Shown: positions 7,595 to 17,451, numbered from the stretch's first letter. The stretch: 64,000 nucleotides of DNA from Adhaeribacter rhizoryzae (GCF_008629685.1 NZ_VWSF01000005.1:124001-188000); one strand, 5' to 3'. Notes: generated by a model from the sequence alone, not told the origin. Made by a program: numbers and translations.

Positions 7595-9934
7595 TTATAA
7601 ATTAACAGTTACACTTAAATTGTACCGGATGCCATTGCCGCGGGTATATTCCATGTCGCGGCCATAAAACTGCGCCACCGGATTGTAGTAGCGGGTGTTA
7701 AATAAATTCTCAATACCCAGGTTCAGGCGGGTAGTTTGGTTTAAGCGGTAAGCCGAACTCAGGTTAAATAAATTGAAGCCGGTTATTTTGCCTTCGCCGT
7801 AAGCGTACCGTCCATTAGCTCCAGGGTTAAACCGGTCGCGGGCGCCTGAGAAAATATAATCTACCCTTAAATCTAATGCTTTTATGGGGGTTAGTTTAAT
7901 ATACGAGGTTACTTTGGGCGGCGCAATGCGGGTAGAATTTAAATATTTGTCTTCTCCGTCCTGCGTATCGCCATCGTTGTTGCCATCGGTTTTGCCTTCT
8001 ACAAAGGCGTAGCTACCACCCACCGATAAAAACGACAGCGCGTTGTAATTTAAAGCCAGTTCATAACCCTGTATGCGTTCGGGCAAGCGTTGCGTTACAA
8101 ATATACCGTTTTGCTCTACCAGATTAGCGCCCAGCCGCGAGGTGCTTAGGTAGTAAACCGCTTCGAAATTAAGCTTTTGTATATCGGTATTAAAGCCGGC
8201 TTCGTAGTTGTTTACAATAACCGGTTTCAGGTTTAATTGCTGAATGGTATTTTCATTAGCTGATCTTAAAATACGGCCCAGTTCAAAAATAGAAAACCCT
8301 TGCGAGTAGCTTACATAAGGTTTAAAAAAGTTATATTTAATGTAGCGCAAACCGGAGTTGAACGTTAGGGCATTGTAATTCAGTTTGCCACCTTTTACCG
8401 CAAGCGAGCCGGCATTATTTGGGCCAGTGGCTAAGGTTTGGTAGTCGTCTACATCAATCGAAATATTTTCGTAACGTACGCCGCCTTTAAAAACCAGATT
8501 GTTGAACAATGTAGTATTAAGCTGTGCATAAGGCGCCTGGTTTTGCATATTCATTTCGGGCGCCCACACGCGGCCATCTACCAGTGGTTGAGCCGTAATA
8601 TCATTTAAAATATCAACCCCGTAGGTAATAGTAGCATCTAAGTTGGGCAAGGTAAAGGGAGTAATAAAATTAGCGCGTAAGCCTTTTTTATCTGATTCTA
8701 TAACGGATTGGCCGCCGCCGTAAAAAAAGCTGTCGAAGCCGTAAATGGTTTTAAATTTCTGGAAATAAGCATTGGCCTCCAGGTCGGTTTTACCGAAAAT
8801 ACCTTTAGCGGTGTAGACTAGTCGGCCGTTGTGGTTGTAGCGGGTGCCCTGTTCTTCGCCCAACACTTCGCCTTTTACCCCAATAGTGGGCGTTTCGCCG
8901 TATTTACCAACCTGGGCTACATAATCGGAGTTTTGGCGAGAACCAAAATAATTATACATTATTTCTAGCCGATGATCCGGGTTAATGTTGTAGCCTACTT
9001 TGGCAAAGCCATTATAGGTTTTTGTTTCGCCCAGGCCATAATAAGGCGAGATAACTTCGCCGGCCGCATCTTTAAACACGCCGGTTTGGTCGTACAAACC
9101 CGAAACTACGTAATCTACTTTATTTACCTGTCCGTAGAACTGCTGCGAAAACCTACCCCCTAATGAATTTTTTATTCCCACCAGATTGCCCGTACTGCCC
9201 AGGGTAGTAGTAGAATTAAACTTTTTACCGGTTTCGGGCCGCTTGGTAATGTAATTAATCAAACCACCATCGGCGCCGTTGCCAAAAATAGAGGTAGAGC
9301 CTTTTATTACTTCAATGCGGTCTATTACTGCGGGATCAATGCTCCGGATGTCGCGGCTACCGGCCCGCAGTGGCGTAGATTGCGGAATGCCATCTATTAA
9401 AACCAGCAGATTGCGGCCTCTTAAAGTCTGACCCACGTTGGAGGTGGTGTTGTTCGCAAAGCCCAAGCCCGGCACCGACCAAGTTAGCATATTGCTTAGA
9501 TTGGGATTAATACTGGCTTGCGTCTGAATTTCGCGGGAGTTCAGAATGGTAACTGATACCGGCGTTTCGCCCAGCGTTTCTTTCGCCCGGCTCGACGAAA
9601 TAATTACTTCGTTTAACTGACTGTAACCGGGTTTTAAATTAAAAATTTGGGAGATGCTGGCATTGTTGCTAACCGTTACCTGAGCGGTAGCAGTTTCGTA
9701 ACCTACCGCATTTACCTGCAAGGTATAAGTGCCATCTTGCAGGTTAAAAATATTGTAATCGCCGTTTTTAGCAACCGGTACTACTACCAATGAATTTAAA
9801 ATTCTGACCACACTACCTTGCAGGGGAGCGCCCTTTTCGTCGAAAACCTGACCACTGATAATATTGCTCTGCTGGGCGAATACAGCAGAACTGAACCAGA
9901 AAAAAGAAATGGTGGCAAGTAGTAAACCTTTCAT
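7595..9934 (-). CDS. TonB-dependent siderophore-type outer-membrane receptor
   Basis: A 779-residue receptor. A signal peptide (MKGLLLATISFFWFSSAVFA) is followed by a carboxypeptidase-regulatory-like domain (residues about 24-105), a plug with RGRNLLVLIDGIPQSTPL and IEVIKGSTSIFGNGADGGLI, and a 22-strand-type beta barrel. The plug wording resembles the FhuA/FecA group rather than SusC, and no SusD gene is nearby. It would import a metal chelate using TonB energy. It is followed by the PepSY gene and preceded by its own promoter-like sequence. It ends in LSVTVNL rather than the usual terminal aromatic residue. Confidence 0.9.
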   Translation of the reverse strand: MKGLLLATISFFWFSSAVFAQQSNIISGQVFDEKGAPLQGSVVRILNSLVVVPVAKNGDYNIFNLQDGTYTLQVNAVGYETATAQVTVSNNASISQIFNLKPGYSQLNEVIISSSRAKETLGETPVSVTILNSREIQTQASINPNLSNMLTWSVPGLGFANNTTSNVGQTLRGRNLLVLIDGIPQSTPLRAGSRDIRSIDPAVIDRIEVIKGSTSIFGNGADGGLINYITKRPETGKKFNSTTTLGSTGNLVGIKNSLGGRFSQQFYGQVNKVDYVVSGLYDQTGVFKDAAGEVISPYYGLGETKTYNGFAKVGYNINPDHRLEIMYNYFGSRQNSDYVAQVGKYGETPTIGVKGEVLGEEQGTRYNHNGRLVYTAKGIFGKTDLEANAYFQKFKTIYGFDSFFYGGGQSVIESDKKGLRANFITPFTLPNLDATITYGVDILNDITAQPLVDGRVWAPEMNMQNQAPYAQLNTTLFNNLVFKGGVRYENISIDVDDYQTLATGPNNAGSLAVKGGKLNYNALTFNSGLRYIKYNFFKPYVSYSQGFSIFELGRILRSANENTIQQLNLKPVIVNNYEAGFNTDIQKLNFEAVYYLSTSRLGANLVEQNGIFVTQRLPERIQGYELALNYNALSFLSVGGSYAFVEGKTDGNNDGDTQDGEDKYLNSTRIAPPKVTSYIKLTPIKALDLRVDYIFSGARDRFNPGANGRYAYGEGKITGFNLFNLSSAYRLNQTTRLNLGIENLFNTRYYNPVAQFYGRDMEYTRGNGIRYNLSVTVNL

Positions 9935-9959
9935 TATTTAGAATATTTGTAAATAAGCA

Positions 9960-9989
9960 CAAAGCTACAAGCCAAAACTTACTTATCAA
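9960..9989 (-). promoter_or_regulatory. Bacteroidetes-type promoter for the siderophore-type receptor gene
   Basis: On the minus strand there is TTG (9989-9987), 19 bases, then TAGCTTTG (9967-9960), an exact match to the Bacteroidetes -7 consensus TAnnTTTG with correct spacing. Transcription would begin about 20 bases upstream of the receptor ATG at 9934. This would let the receptor and PepSY gene be transcribed apart from the three upstream genes. Confidence 0.55.
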
Positions 9990-10042
9990 GAATAATTCTA
10001 AATAATTTCGATCTATAAAATATAAATCCGCAGAAGGTTATT

Positions 10043-11272
10043 TTAAAGGGTTATCAGCTTATACCATACTTGGCTGTTTGGGGTGGTTTTATCTGTATAG
10101 GCCACTATTATTGCTGATTCCGCTACCTTTAAAATAACCGGGTGCGTAGCCGAAATGCTGTCGGGGGTAAGGTGGGTATTGCGGATTATTTGGCCTTTGC
10201 CGTCGCGGATTTGTAGACCTATGCGGTTATTCAGGTTATTTGGTTGCTGGGTTTGCTCATCCCAAACAATGGCTAACTGCTCTTGGTTGAAGGTGCAAAT
10301 TTGGGGGTGTTTGGCCGAGGGTACATTGCTTACAATTTCGCGTTGCGAGAAGCCTTGTTTATCGGGTTTGCGGCAGTAATAAACGCCGCTGCCACCGCCC
10401 ATGGTATACCAAACAAAATGCAGGTTGTTGTTGGTAGCCGTCATGGCCGGGCCAGAATGGGGGCATCCGTCAATTGCCCAATTATCGGCGCTAATGCGCT
10501 CCGGTTCCGAAAAGCTTTTGCCGTTGTCCGGCGAAACCAGGTGCATCATGTCGCGCACGGTGCCGTTAATGATACCCCGGTAAACCGCGTGTAAATTGCC
10601 GGTTGCATCTACAAATAATTTGGTGCGGCAGCACTGGCAGAGCTGTTGGTCTATTACCTTTTCGTGCTTAAAGCCGGCGCGGCCTTGTGTGCTGGCGTAA
10701 TACAGCGAGGAACCTTCGGCGGGCGTTTCTTTACGCGAGTCCAGCCAAATAACTGCTACTTCGCCGTTCGGCAATAAAGTCATATCAAAATAACGTTCGT
10801 CTATGCTGGCAGCGGCATCTTCAGCAATTTGTTTAGCCGCAGTCCAGGTTTTGCCACCATCAAACGATTGCGTATATTTTACCAAGCCGGCGTAATTATT
10901 CTCGGGGTTCGGGTTGTTCACGGCAAACATCGCAATGATGTCGCCGTTTTCCCGGAAAAGTATTTTCGATAAATTTTCGTCGTGCGGGTGTACGCCTTGG
11001 GTAGTAGCAATAAATTTAGGATTGCCAAAGGTTTGGCCACCATCCAATGACACTGCATACGCCATTAAAAAATTACCTGCTGTATCCTGGGCCTGCACCC
11101 AGCAAAGCACCGGGCGGCCTTGGTGGTCTTGGGTAAGGTACGGGCAGGAGCTTTTTAAATTTGGGCTGGAAATTCTTACTGCTACCGGCGCTGCTTGTTT
11201 AAGTGGGCGTTGGCAACTATTAAAGATAAGACCGATAAAAGTTATGTATAAAAGGGTTCGTAAATATTGCAT
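10043..11272 (-). CDS. Asp-box (BNR) beta-propeller lipoprotein with a CQCC motif
   Basis: A 409-residue protein with a lipoprotein-type signal (LIFNSC at residues about 15-20). Three Asp boxes mark a sialidase-fold propeller: SLDGGQTF, SFDGGKTW and SPDNGKSF. It would probably be annotated as an exo-alpha-sialidase, but I cannot identify the sialidase arginine triad with confidence. Unusual features are C212-Q-C-C215 and C270-P-H272 (IDGCPHSGPA), which could bind a metal or heme or form disulfides. It starts 49 bases after a TonB receptor stop and is followed by another receptor, so a role as a surface or periplasmic metal-handling protein is as likely as glycan cleavage. Confidence 0.7.
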   Translation of the reverse strand: MQYLRTLLYITFIGLIFNSCQRPLKQAAPVAVRISSPNLKSSCPYLTQDHQGRPVLCWVQAQDTAGNFLMAYAVSLDGGQTFGNPKFIATTQGVHPHDENLSKILFRENGDIIAMFAVNNPNPENNYAGLVKYTQSFDGGKTWTAAKQIAEDAAASIDERYFDMTLLPNGEVAVIWLDSRKETPAEGSSLYYASTQGRAGFKHEKVIDQQLCQCCRTKLFVDATGNLHAVYRGIINGTVRDMMHLVSPDNGKSFSEPERISADNWAIDGCPHSGPAMTATNNNLHFVWYTMGGGSGVYYCRKPDKQGFSQREIVSNVPSAKHPQICTFNQEQLAIVWDEQTQQPNNLNNRIGLQIRDGKGQIIRNTHLTPDSISATHPVILKVAESAIIVAYTDKTTPNSQVWYKLITL

Positions 11273-11320
11273 GTTGCTTGAATTACTAAAAACGAAATCG
11301 GATTTCTTAAATAAGGGAAA

Positions 11321-13615
11321 TTATTCAGGAGCTTTGGCCGAAAAATTATAAGCCAGGCCTACGTTAAAAGTGCGGGGTATGCCTTGCCGGTAACTTTTGC
11401 CGTAAGCAAATTTATCTACGGTGGTGGCATACAACTTATCGGTCAGGTTTAAGGCATTCACCCATACTTCAAAGCCTTTTAGGGTGTAGCCGGTCCGGAA
11501 ATTAAATAAATCGTATCCTTCGTAATATTCAGAATTGGCGGCATCCATGTAATATTTGCCCAGGTGCTGCCACTCCAGGCCCAGGCGCAAGCCCGGCAAA
11601 AAAGCTGGTTTGTAAGTAACTTCCGAATTAGAAATAAACCGGGGCGCGGTAGCCATTTCGTTTTGATTATAATTCGTGCCTCTTTCTATGTAGTCGGTAA
11701 ATACGTGGCGGGCATTGGTACCGCTAACCCGCAGGTTAAGGCTTTTATGGGGCGCATATTTTAAGGTGTATTCTACGCCCTGGTGTTTGGTTTTGCCGGC
11801 ATTCTGGTTTTGGTAAGAGCCATCGGGCAGGCGCACCGAAATAATTTCGTTTACCCCGTTGAGTTGGTAAATACTCACATCTAAATAGCCTTTGCTTTGG
11901 TTAAAGCTGAGCCAGCCGCCGGCTTCGTAATTGGCGTAAGTAGTTGGTTTAAGCGTGGGTACTTTTACGCCGCGGTACAAATCTGTGATTTGCGGTGGCG
12001 CAAAACCCACGCTGTAATTGGCATATGTGCCCAACTGGCTGTTGAGGCTATAAGTGGCGCCTAGCTTCGGCGATAAACTGGTAAAGTTATTTTGCTCGTC
12101 TGGTGCGCCGGTAAAGGCATTGGGTGTAATATGATTATCGAAATTATAATCTAGGCGGTCGTAACGCAAGGCTGCTACTAATTTGGCTTTGGGCAGGGGC
12201 GATATTTCTAACTGGCCGTAAGCTGCCGTGTTTAGTAAATTTACCGCATAATTGGTGAGTAACGAATCGGTAGGCGTATAGCCGGTATAAACGCCGGCCT
12301 GGTTCCGGTCTATGTTTATATAATGGGCCTCGTAAGTGGCCGGACTTTGGTCTAGGCTAAGGCCGCCAATTAATCGGGCATCCAGAAAGTGAAAATTTTT
12401 TTTATGCTGCGCAATCAATCCGTAGCTTTTAAAAGCATCGGTATTTATTTCGCCGGCCGCTTTTAAAGGGTTCTGGGCAATATTCCGGATAGCGTAAAAA
12501 GGATTTTGTTTAATGGCATTGCGCCGGAAAAATACATTTAAGGTGGTGTTATTAGCAGCATTCCACTGGTGCTCCAGCGTACTCCTAATTCGCAGCGCAT
12601 TTACTTTACGGTAGGTAAACGTTTGCAGACTTTCGTATTTTTTACCGTAAAATTTAGTGCTGTCCAGGCCGCCGGTCTGGTCGGTGTGGTAATCTATTAA
12701 GCTGGCGGTGGTAATAAATTTACTTTTACTATTAATAGCGTAATCGCCGCGCAAGGTAAAGGCCAGTTTATTGTAATCGCTGTGGCTGATAATCCCGTCG
12801 CGCTGCGTGGCATAGTAGCCCCCGGCATACAGGCCTAATTTGCCAAACGTATTCGAAACCGCAAAATCGGTTCGTTTATAGCCTTGGTTGCTGGTTTCGG
12901 CTTGTAGCTTGGCGGTTAATATTTGCGAAGGCGGCTGCGTTATAAAATTTATAGCGCCGCCAATGGCTTCGCTGCCGTAAAGCGACGATGATGGGCCCCG
13001 GATTATTTCCATGGTTTTTAAAGCGGCCATGTTAATCTCGATTAAGGCGTTGTGGTTAAAATCGCCGGTAGTTCTAATCGGAATGCCATCTTCGAGGTAC
13101 AGAAAAAGGCTGCGGTAACCAATGGGTTGCCGAATAGCCATGGTGTGCTGCTCGTTGCCCAGGTTAACCATATACACCCCGCTTACTTTATTTAATACCT
13201 GGTCCAGGGTTACGGCTTTGGTTTCGGTGAGTACCTGTTTGGTAATGGTGCTTATGGCAATGGGGGCTTCGGTGCGGGCTTGCCCCTCGCGGCTCGCCGA
13301 TACAATTACCTGATTTAACGCACTGGATTGCGGATAAAGCTGAATTAAAAGCTGTTTTTGCCCAATAGGAATTTTTCGGTTGCGATAGCCAACAAAAGAA
13401 ATGCTAATAGAATCAGTTGGCGAATTGGCGGTTAAGACAAAGCTACCATCGGCGTTGGAGTTAGTACCAGTAGTTGTATTTATTAGCCGTAAATTTACGC
13501 CTGGCAAGGCTTCTTTGGTGAAGGCATCTATAACTTTACCTTTTACCGGCACCTGGGCACACGTTACGGAGCAGCATAGCAGCCCGCTGAAAATGCCCAT
13601 GAATATTTTTTTCAT
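11321..13615 (-). CDS. TonB-dependent receptor
   Basis: A 764-residue receptor with a signal peptide ending near SVTCAQ, a carboxypeptidase-regulatory-like domain (residues about 22-95, with GFVGYRN-type pattern SFVGYRNRKI), a plug with LFLYLEDGIPIRT and MEIIRGPSSSLYGSEAIGGA, and a C-terminal barrel. The plug resembles BtuB/CirA-type receptors. It follows a small Cys-containing membrane protein (103-base gap) and precedes the CQCC propeller, an arrangement suggesting uptake of a metal or metal complex. The substrate is not determinable. Confidence 0.9.
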   Translation of the reverse strand: MKKIFMGIFSGLLCCSVTCAQVPVKGKVIDAFTKEALPGVNLRLINTTTGTNSNADGSFVLTANSPTDSISISFVGYRNRKIPIGQKQLLIQLYPQSSALNQVIVSASREGQARTEAPIAISTITKQVLTETKAVTLDQVLNKVSGVYMVNLGNEQHTMAIRQPIGYRSLFLYLEDGIPIRTTGDFNHNALIEINMAALKTMEIIRGPSSSLYGSEAIGGAINFITQPPSQILTAKLQAETSNQGYKRTDFAVSNTFGKLGLYAGGYYATQRDGIISHSDYNKLAFTLRGDYAINSKSKFITTASLIDYHTDQTGGLDSTKFYGKKYESLQTFTYRKVNALRIRSTLEHQWNAANNTTLNVFFRRNAIKQNPFYAIRNIAQNPLKAAGEINTDAFKSYGLIAQHKKNFHFLDARLIGGLSLDQSPATYEAHYINIDRNQAGVYTGYTPTDSLLTNYAVNLLNTAAYGQLEISPLPKAKLVAALRYDRLDYNFDNHITPNAFTGAPDEQNNFTSLSPKLGATYSLNSQLGTYANYSVGFAPPQITDLYRGVKVPTLKPTTYANYEAGGWLSFNQSKGYLDVSIYQLNGVNEIISVRLPDGSYQNQNAGKTKHQGVEYTLKYAPHKSLNLRVSGTNARHVFTDYIERGTNYNQNEMATAPRFISNSEVTYKPAFLPGLRLGLEWQHLGKYYMDAANSEYYEGYDLFNFRTGYTLKGFEVWVNALNLTDKLYATTVDKFAYGKSYRQGIPRTFNVGLAYNFSAKAPE

Positions 13616-13718
13616 GAAAATTAGATTACAGTTAAATAATTTACCAGACAGCCGGCTTTAAGCTTAAGCCAGACTACCTTCAAAACACCTTAATATTCAG
13701 GGTTTAGGCGTTAAAAAA

Positions 13719-14093
13719 TTAGCTTAACTGTAATAGGGGTGGGTGAAATATTACCGATAAATAACCAGCCGTTTGCCCAACCGCATAGTCTGCAAAAAAA
13801 GATTTACCTGGTGTAATGGAGGTAAAGTTGCAGGTAAAACCAGGTTGTAGAAATAGAGGAAAATCAATTTTTAAAGTAGGCTGGGTAGATTTACTTTCAG
13901 GTTCCGCTGCTTTTTTTAAGTTCTTTTGCAGGTAACAGTGGCCTTCGCAATGTAATTCGGGCTTGCTTTTGTTAATGCAAAGATAGGTCGCAATAAAATC
14001 TTTATTTAGCTGGTAATCGAACACAATAAATACCCTGCTGAGGATTTGCATCAGCATGACAAACAGCAATATTATAGCGACGCTACTTTTCAA
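13719..14093 (-). CDS. small membrane-anchored protein with conserved-looking Cys motif
   Basis: A 124-residue protein starting at TTG (14093); no upstream ATG exists in frame and the TTG gives a natural hydrophobic N-terminus (VAIILLFVMLMQILSRVFIV). The middle carries LCINKSKPELHCEGHCYL, i.e. C-x(10)-C-x3-C. I recall proteins with the pattern CxNKxKPxxxCxGxCxL beside TonB receptors in many Bacteroidetes, but no function that I can name. It is the first gene of the metal-uptake block. A possible -7 element TACCTTTG sits at 14117-14110 without a good -33 partner. A metal-relay role is inference. Confidence 0.65.
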   Translation of the reverse strand: MKSSVAIILLFVMLMQILSRVFIVFDYQLNKDFIATYLCINKSKPELHCEGHCYLQKNLKKAAEPESKSTQPTLKIDFPLFLQPGFTCNFTSITPGKSFFADYAVGQTAGYLSVIFHPPLLQLS

Positions 14094-14439
14094 TCCGAAA
14101 TGGTTTTGCCAAAGGTAAGTATAGCTGAAGTTTAAAGTATATAATTTTACTTATAAATATTTTAAAATTTTCTGAATATTCAAAGAATTAATATTCTATA
14201 ATATATTAAAATTTAACTTTATAATAGATGCAGCTAATTTCTGGTTGAGTAATTACCGAACACCTGAATATTTAAAGAATAAAGCCGCTGTCTACGCTTA
14301 GTTAGAGCTGCTTTAATACATGAGGAATATTTACGATGGCCTTTATTACTTAACCGATTTTACTTCTTCTGAGGTCATCTACAAAGTTTTCATTAGCCTG
14401 TAAAAAAGCAAAATTAAAACCTTTGGTTTGGGGTAAATA
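14094..14439. other. AT-rich intergenic region
   Basis: This gap separates the metal-uptake block from the arabinofuranosidase gene, both read on the minus strand. It is very AT-rich around 14130-14230 and would hold the promoter of the small Cys protein. I see no gene or repeat in it. Confidence 0.5.
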
Positions 14440-14475
14440 AAAAGCCTCCCCAAATTTATATCCGGAGAGGCTTTT
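14440..14475 (-). terminator. rho-independent terminator of the GH51 gene
   Basis: The stem AAAAGCCTC (14440-14448) pairs with GAGGCTTTT (14467-14475), with further C-G pairs inside. It lies 34 bases past the stop of the minus-strand GH51 gene and gives a U-rich tail on that strand. Confidence 0.75.
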
Positions 14476-14508
14476 ACTTGTTTAATCAGGCTTAACTACT
14501 TTTAAATA

Positions 14509-16053
14509 TTACGATTTCAGTTCCAGTACTACCACTGAGAACGGCGGTAATTTTACTTTAAGCGAGTTGCCTTTCAGGTTTGCGCCTTTAAAAGTAGCTG
14601 GTTTTATTTTATTTGGGTTAGCGAAGGTGTTATGGTCCTGCAGGGTTTTAGAAGATAAAATTCGGCCCGAAACCGATTTGAATTTAGCGTCTTTAATATC
14701 CAGGGTTACTTCCTGGTCTTTTTTTGCATCAATATTTACCAACGATACGTGTACCAGCCCGTTTTTGTCGCGGGAAGCGGAGGCCGAAACCGCCGGCAGT
14801 TTGTTATTGCCGACGCTGTAATCGTTGCTTTTTAAGGTTAAAGGCAGCAAAGAGGCATCCTGGTGCACGTTGTACATTTCCATTACGTGGTAAGTTGGCG
14901 TCAAAAGCATTTTTTCGTCTTCGGTTAAAATAACGGCTTGCAGCACGTTTACGGCCTGGGCCAGGTTTGCCATCCGCACGCGGTCGCAGTATTTATGGAA
15001 AATATTAAGGGTAGTGCCGGCGATCATGGCATCGCGCATGGTATTTTGCTGGTACAGGAAGCCGGGGTTGGTACCTGGTTCTACTTCGTACCAGCCACCC
15101 CATTCGTCCACTATCAGGGCTACTTTTTTCTGCGGGTCGTACTTGTCCATAATGGCGGTATGCTTCTGAATTAATTCATCCATAAACAAAGCGCGCTGCA
15201 TGGTGGTAAAATATTGCTGCTCGTTAAAAGTAGTAGAAGGGCCTTTTTTATCCCAATCAATTACCGAATAATGGTGTAGGGCTACGCCTTCTATTAAGCT
15301 TTTAGGAATATTTTTCATCAGCACCTCAGTCCAGTTATAATCGGCGGAGTTGGCGCCGGAAGCAATCCGGAAAAGCCCGCCGGAGTTATTCCAGTCCGAT
15401 ACAAAAGTGGCGTATTTGCGGTATTCGTTGGCATAATAATCAGCGGTCATGTTGCCGCCGCAGCCCCAGGCTTCGTTGCCAATGCCCCAATATTTAACTT
15501 TCCAGGGCTCCTGCCGGCCGTGCTGCCGCCGCAGTTTAGACATAGGGCCTTCGCCGCTAAAGTTTACGTATTGTACCCAGTCGGCCAGTTCCTGCACCGC
15601 GCCGCTGCCCATATTACCGGCCAGGTACGGCTCGGTGCCCAGCAGTTCGCACATGTTCAAAAAATCGTGGGTACCAAAGCTATTGTTTTCGGTTACGCCG
15701 CCCCACCAGCTATTTACAATGGTTGGCCGCTGATCTTTGGGGCCAATGCCATCTTTCCAATGGTACGTATCGGCAAAGCAACCGCCCGGCCAGCGCAGGT
15801 TCGGTATTTTTAATTTTTTAAGGGCATCTACCACGTCGTTGCGTATGCCGCGGGTGTTGGGTATTTTGTTGTTGTTTTCGCCTACGTAAAAGCCGCCGTA
15901 AATACAACGGCCCAAGTGCTCGGCAAAATGCCCGTAAATGTGACGGTTAATGGTTTTGTCGGGGCTGGTTTGTACCGATAGTTCGCCGGAGTTTTGGGCA
16001 AACGAGGTAAAACTACAAACCAGGAAAAAGGAAAGTAAAAGTTTTATTTTCAT
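14509..16053 (-). CDS. alpha-L-arabinofuranosidase, GH51
   Basis: A 514-residue secreted enzyme (signal peptide [20 protein letters not shown]). It has the GH51 blocks [16 protein letters not shown] and [13 protein letters not shown]. The acid/base is E194 in [12 protein letters not shown] and the nucleophile is E317 in [11 protein letters not shown]; a C-terminal beta-sandwich ends the protein. It removes arabinofuranosyl side chains from arabinan or arabinoxylan. It is a single-gene unit with its own terminator and no SusC/SusD neighbours. Confidence 0.95.
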   Translation of the reverse strand: MKIKLLLSFFLVCSFTSFAQNSGELSVQTSPDKTINRHIYGHFAEHLGRCIYGGFYVGENNNKIPNTRGIRNDVVDALKKLKIPNLRWPGGCFADTYHWKDGIGPKDQRPTIVNSWWGGVTENNSFGTHDFLNMCELLGTEPYLAGNMGSGAVQELADWVQYVNFSGEGPMSKLRRQHGRQEPWKVKYWGIGNEAWGCGGNMTADYYANEYRKYATFVSDWNNSGGLFRIASGANSADYNWTEVLMKNIPKSLIEGVALHHYSVIDWDKKGPSTTFNEQQYFTTMQRALFMDELIQKHTAIMDKYDPQKKVALIVDEWGGWYEVEPGTNPGFLYQQNTMRDAMIAGTTLNIFHKYCDRVRMANLAQAVNVLQAVILTEDEKMLLTPTYHVMEMYNVHQDASLLPLTLKSNDYSVGNNKLPAVSASASRDKNGLVHVSLVNIDAKKDQEVTLDIKDAKFKSVSGRILSSKTLQDHNTFANPNKIKPATFKGANLKGNSLKVKLPPFSVVVLELKS

Positions 16054-16405
16054 GGGGGTGGTTGGGTTGGTAATAATTATAGTACAGTTTTTCTGGTAAA
16101 TGGATGCTGCTGGTTTAAAGGATTAACTTATTAAGTTATACAATTTTTGTTTATAGATGTATAAATTACACTTATAAAGATAAAACAAGACGCTTATTCC
16201 GAACAAGAATTATCTTAATTATTTTTTAAGCCAACCGAAATTGATAAAAAACTTGAAAACGAAAATTAAAATATACAGGATAAAAATAGAAGGTACCAAC
16301 TTTATTTAGAGATGCTTATCTTGATAAAAATGCACTTTTAACACTAGTAGTTGCCAAAATCAGAATTTTGCCTTATTGTATTCCGGTTGGCGGGCATATG
16401 AAAAC
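16054..16405. other. intergenic region upstream of the GH51 gene
   Basis: This AT-rich stretch lies between the GH51 start and the cold-shock gene terminator. It must carry the GH51 promoter, but I found no exact TAnnTTTG element with good spacing. Nothing else is visible. Confidence 0.4.
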
Positions 16406-16437
16406 AAAAAAGCCGTACCCTTAGGTACGGCTTTTTT
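16406..16437 (-). terminator. strong hairpin terminator of the cold-shock gene
   Basis: A perfect 14-bp stem, AAAAAAGCCGTACC (16406-16419) with GGTACGGCTTTTTT (16424-16437), and a CTTA loop. It ends 26 bases past the cold-shock gene stop and has a U-tract in both directions. Confidence 0.9.
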
Positions 16438-16462
16438 GTAAAGAATTGCTTATATAGTAAAA

Positions 16463-16654
16463 CTAAACTAGTTTAACATTAATCGCGTTTGGTCCTTTTT
16501 GTCCTTGTTTTACATCAAACGTTACTTCATCATTTTGTCTGATTTCGTCAACCAAGCCAGATACATGCACAAAGTATTCGTTTTCTGAATTTGTTTCTTT
16601 AATAAAACCGAATCCTTTCAGGTCGTTAAAGAATTTTACTGTTCCTTTTATCAT
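16463..16654 (-). CDS. cold-shock-domain protein (CspA family)
   Basis: A 63-residue single cold-shock domain. KGTVKFFNDLKGFGFI contains RNP1-like KGFGFI, and YFVHVSGL is the RNP2-like strand (FVH). It ends with the usual DVKQGQKGPNAINV segment. Such proteins bind single-stranded RNA or DNA and act as RNA chaperones. It is a single-gene unit. The region before the start is AT-rich, as expected for a regulated 5' UTR, but no specific cold-shock element can be assigned. Confidence 0.95.
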   Translation of the reverse strand: MIKGTVKFFNDLKGFGFIKETNSENEYFVHVSGLVDEIRQNDEVTFDVKQGQKGPNAINVKLV

Positions 16655-17196
16655 TTTGTAATTTGTTATATCCCTTCTACAGAAAATCAGTCGTAACAGT
16701 TCATTCTGATGCTAAATAATAATTACTGAAGTTTTATAATTTTTATTTTTAAAACACCTTGTAACGGAGAACGGCTTTTTAAAATTATTGGATTGCGTTA
16801 TTTCAAAACTTTTGCGGCTCGCCGGAATGATGCTTTAACGGGGCCTTGATATTTAGTTAGCAGCCGTTAAACCAAATTTTTTGCTTAAATATTCCTTTGT
16901 AAATATTTAAGATTAAAATTCTGGAGAGCCGGGTCCGTAAGAAGCAAAGTATGATTTGCGCAGAAAGCAATCCTAAAAAGATTAACCTTTTAAGATAAAA
17001 TTTGCTAGATTAGCAAACTGTTCCTTGCAAACGCCGGGCTAAACCGCACTTATAAAGTTAGGGTGCATTGGTTTTAACCATTTAATCTGGAATGTTTTAA
17101 GTTAAGCTTAAGTAGTTATAAGCCCTTATTGCTTCTTTTTTAAAGCTAAAGTTTGGGATAAAGGCCTAACTGAAATTTAACTTAAATATTCCTTTT
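16655..17196. other. intergenic region, no gene seen
   Basis: This 542-base gap separates divergent genes: the cold-shock gene on the left and a small hypothetical gene on the right. It should contain both promoters. Two AATATT sites flank 16888-16905. No gene or RNA structure could be supported. Confidence 0.4.
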
Positions 17197-17451
17197 ATGA
17201 AGTTACCAGAAAATTACCTCGATCTTACCTGTATTTTGTTATCGCATTTGTTAACAGAACCAGCGCCGCATAATAATCTGGCCTTACGCCAACAGCTTAC
17301 CGAGAAAATTAAAGCCGAAGATTTTGGAGAATTAATTGCTTACGCTTTAAAGCAAAATTTAATTTATATAAATAATATGCCGGGCAGCAAAGCGTATTTG
17401 TTAACCACCAGCGGCAAAAGTTTTATTCAGAAAAATACTGCTGCTCGTTAA
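17197..17451 (+). CDS. small hypothetical protein, possible winged-helix fold
   Basis: An 84-residue protein, start ATG at 17197 with AATATT ending 7 bases upstream. The C-terminal half (LIAYALKQNLIYINNMPGS then LLTTSGKSFI) has the helix, beta-hairpin and LTxxGxxF rhythm of the wing region of small winged-helix DNA-binding proteins. No enzyme motif is seen. It is followed by its own terminator, so it is a single-gene unit. The function is unknown and the fold suggestion is weak. Confidence 0.6.
   Translation: MKLPENYLDLTCILLSHLLTEPAPHNNLALRQQLTEKIKAEDFGELIAYALKQNLIYINNMPGSKAYLLTTSGKSFIQKNTAAR

Noticed and set aside
10155-10594. Plus-strand frames opposite the propeller gene
   Set aside because: They are shadows of the minus-strand gene and have no domain or leader.
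7595-13615. SusC-type polysaccharide utilisation locus
   Set aside because: Neither TonB receptor has a SusD partner, and the neighbours (PepSY, Cys-rich peptide) point to metal uptake.
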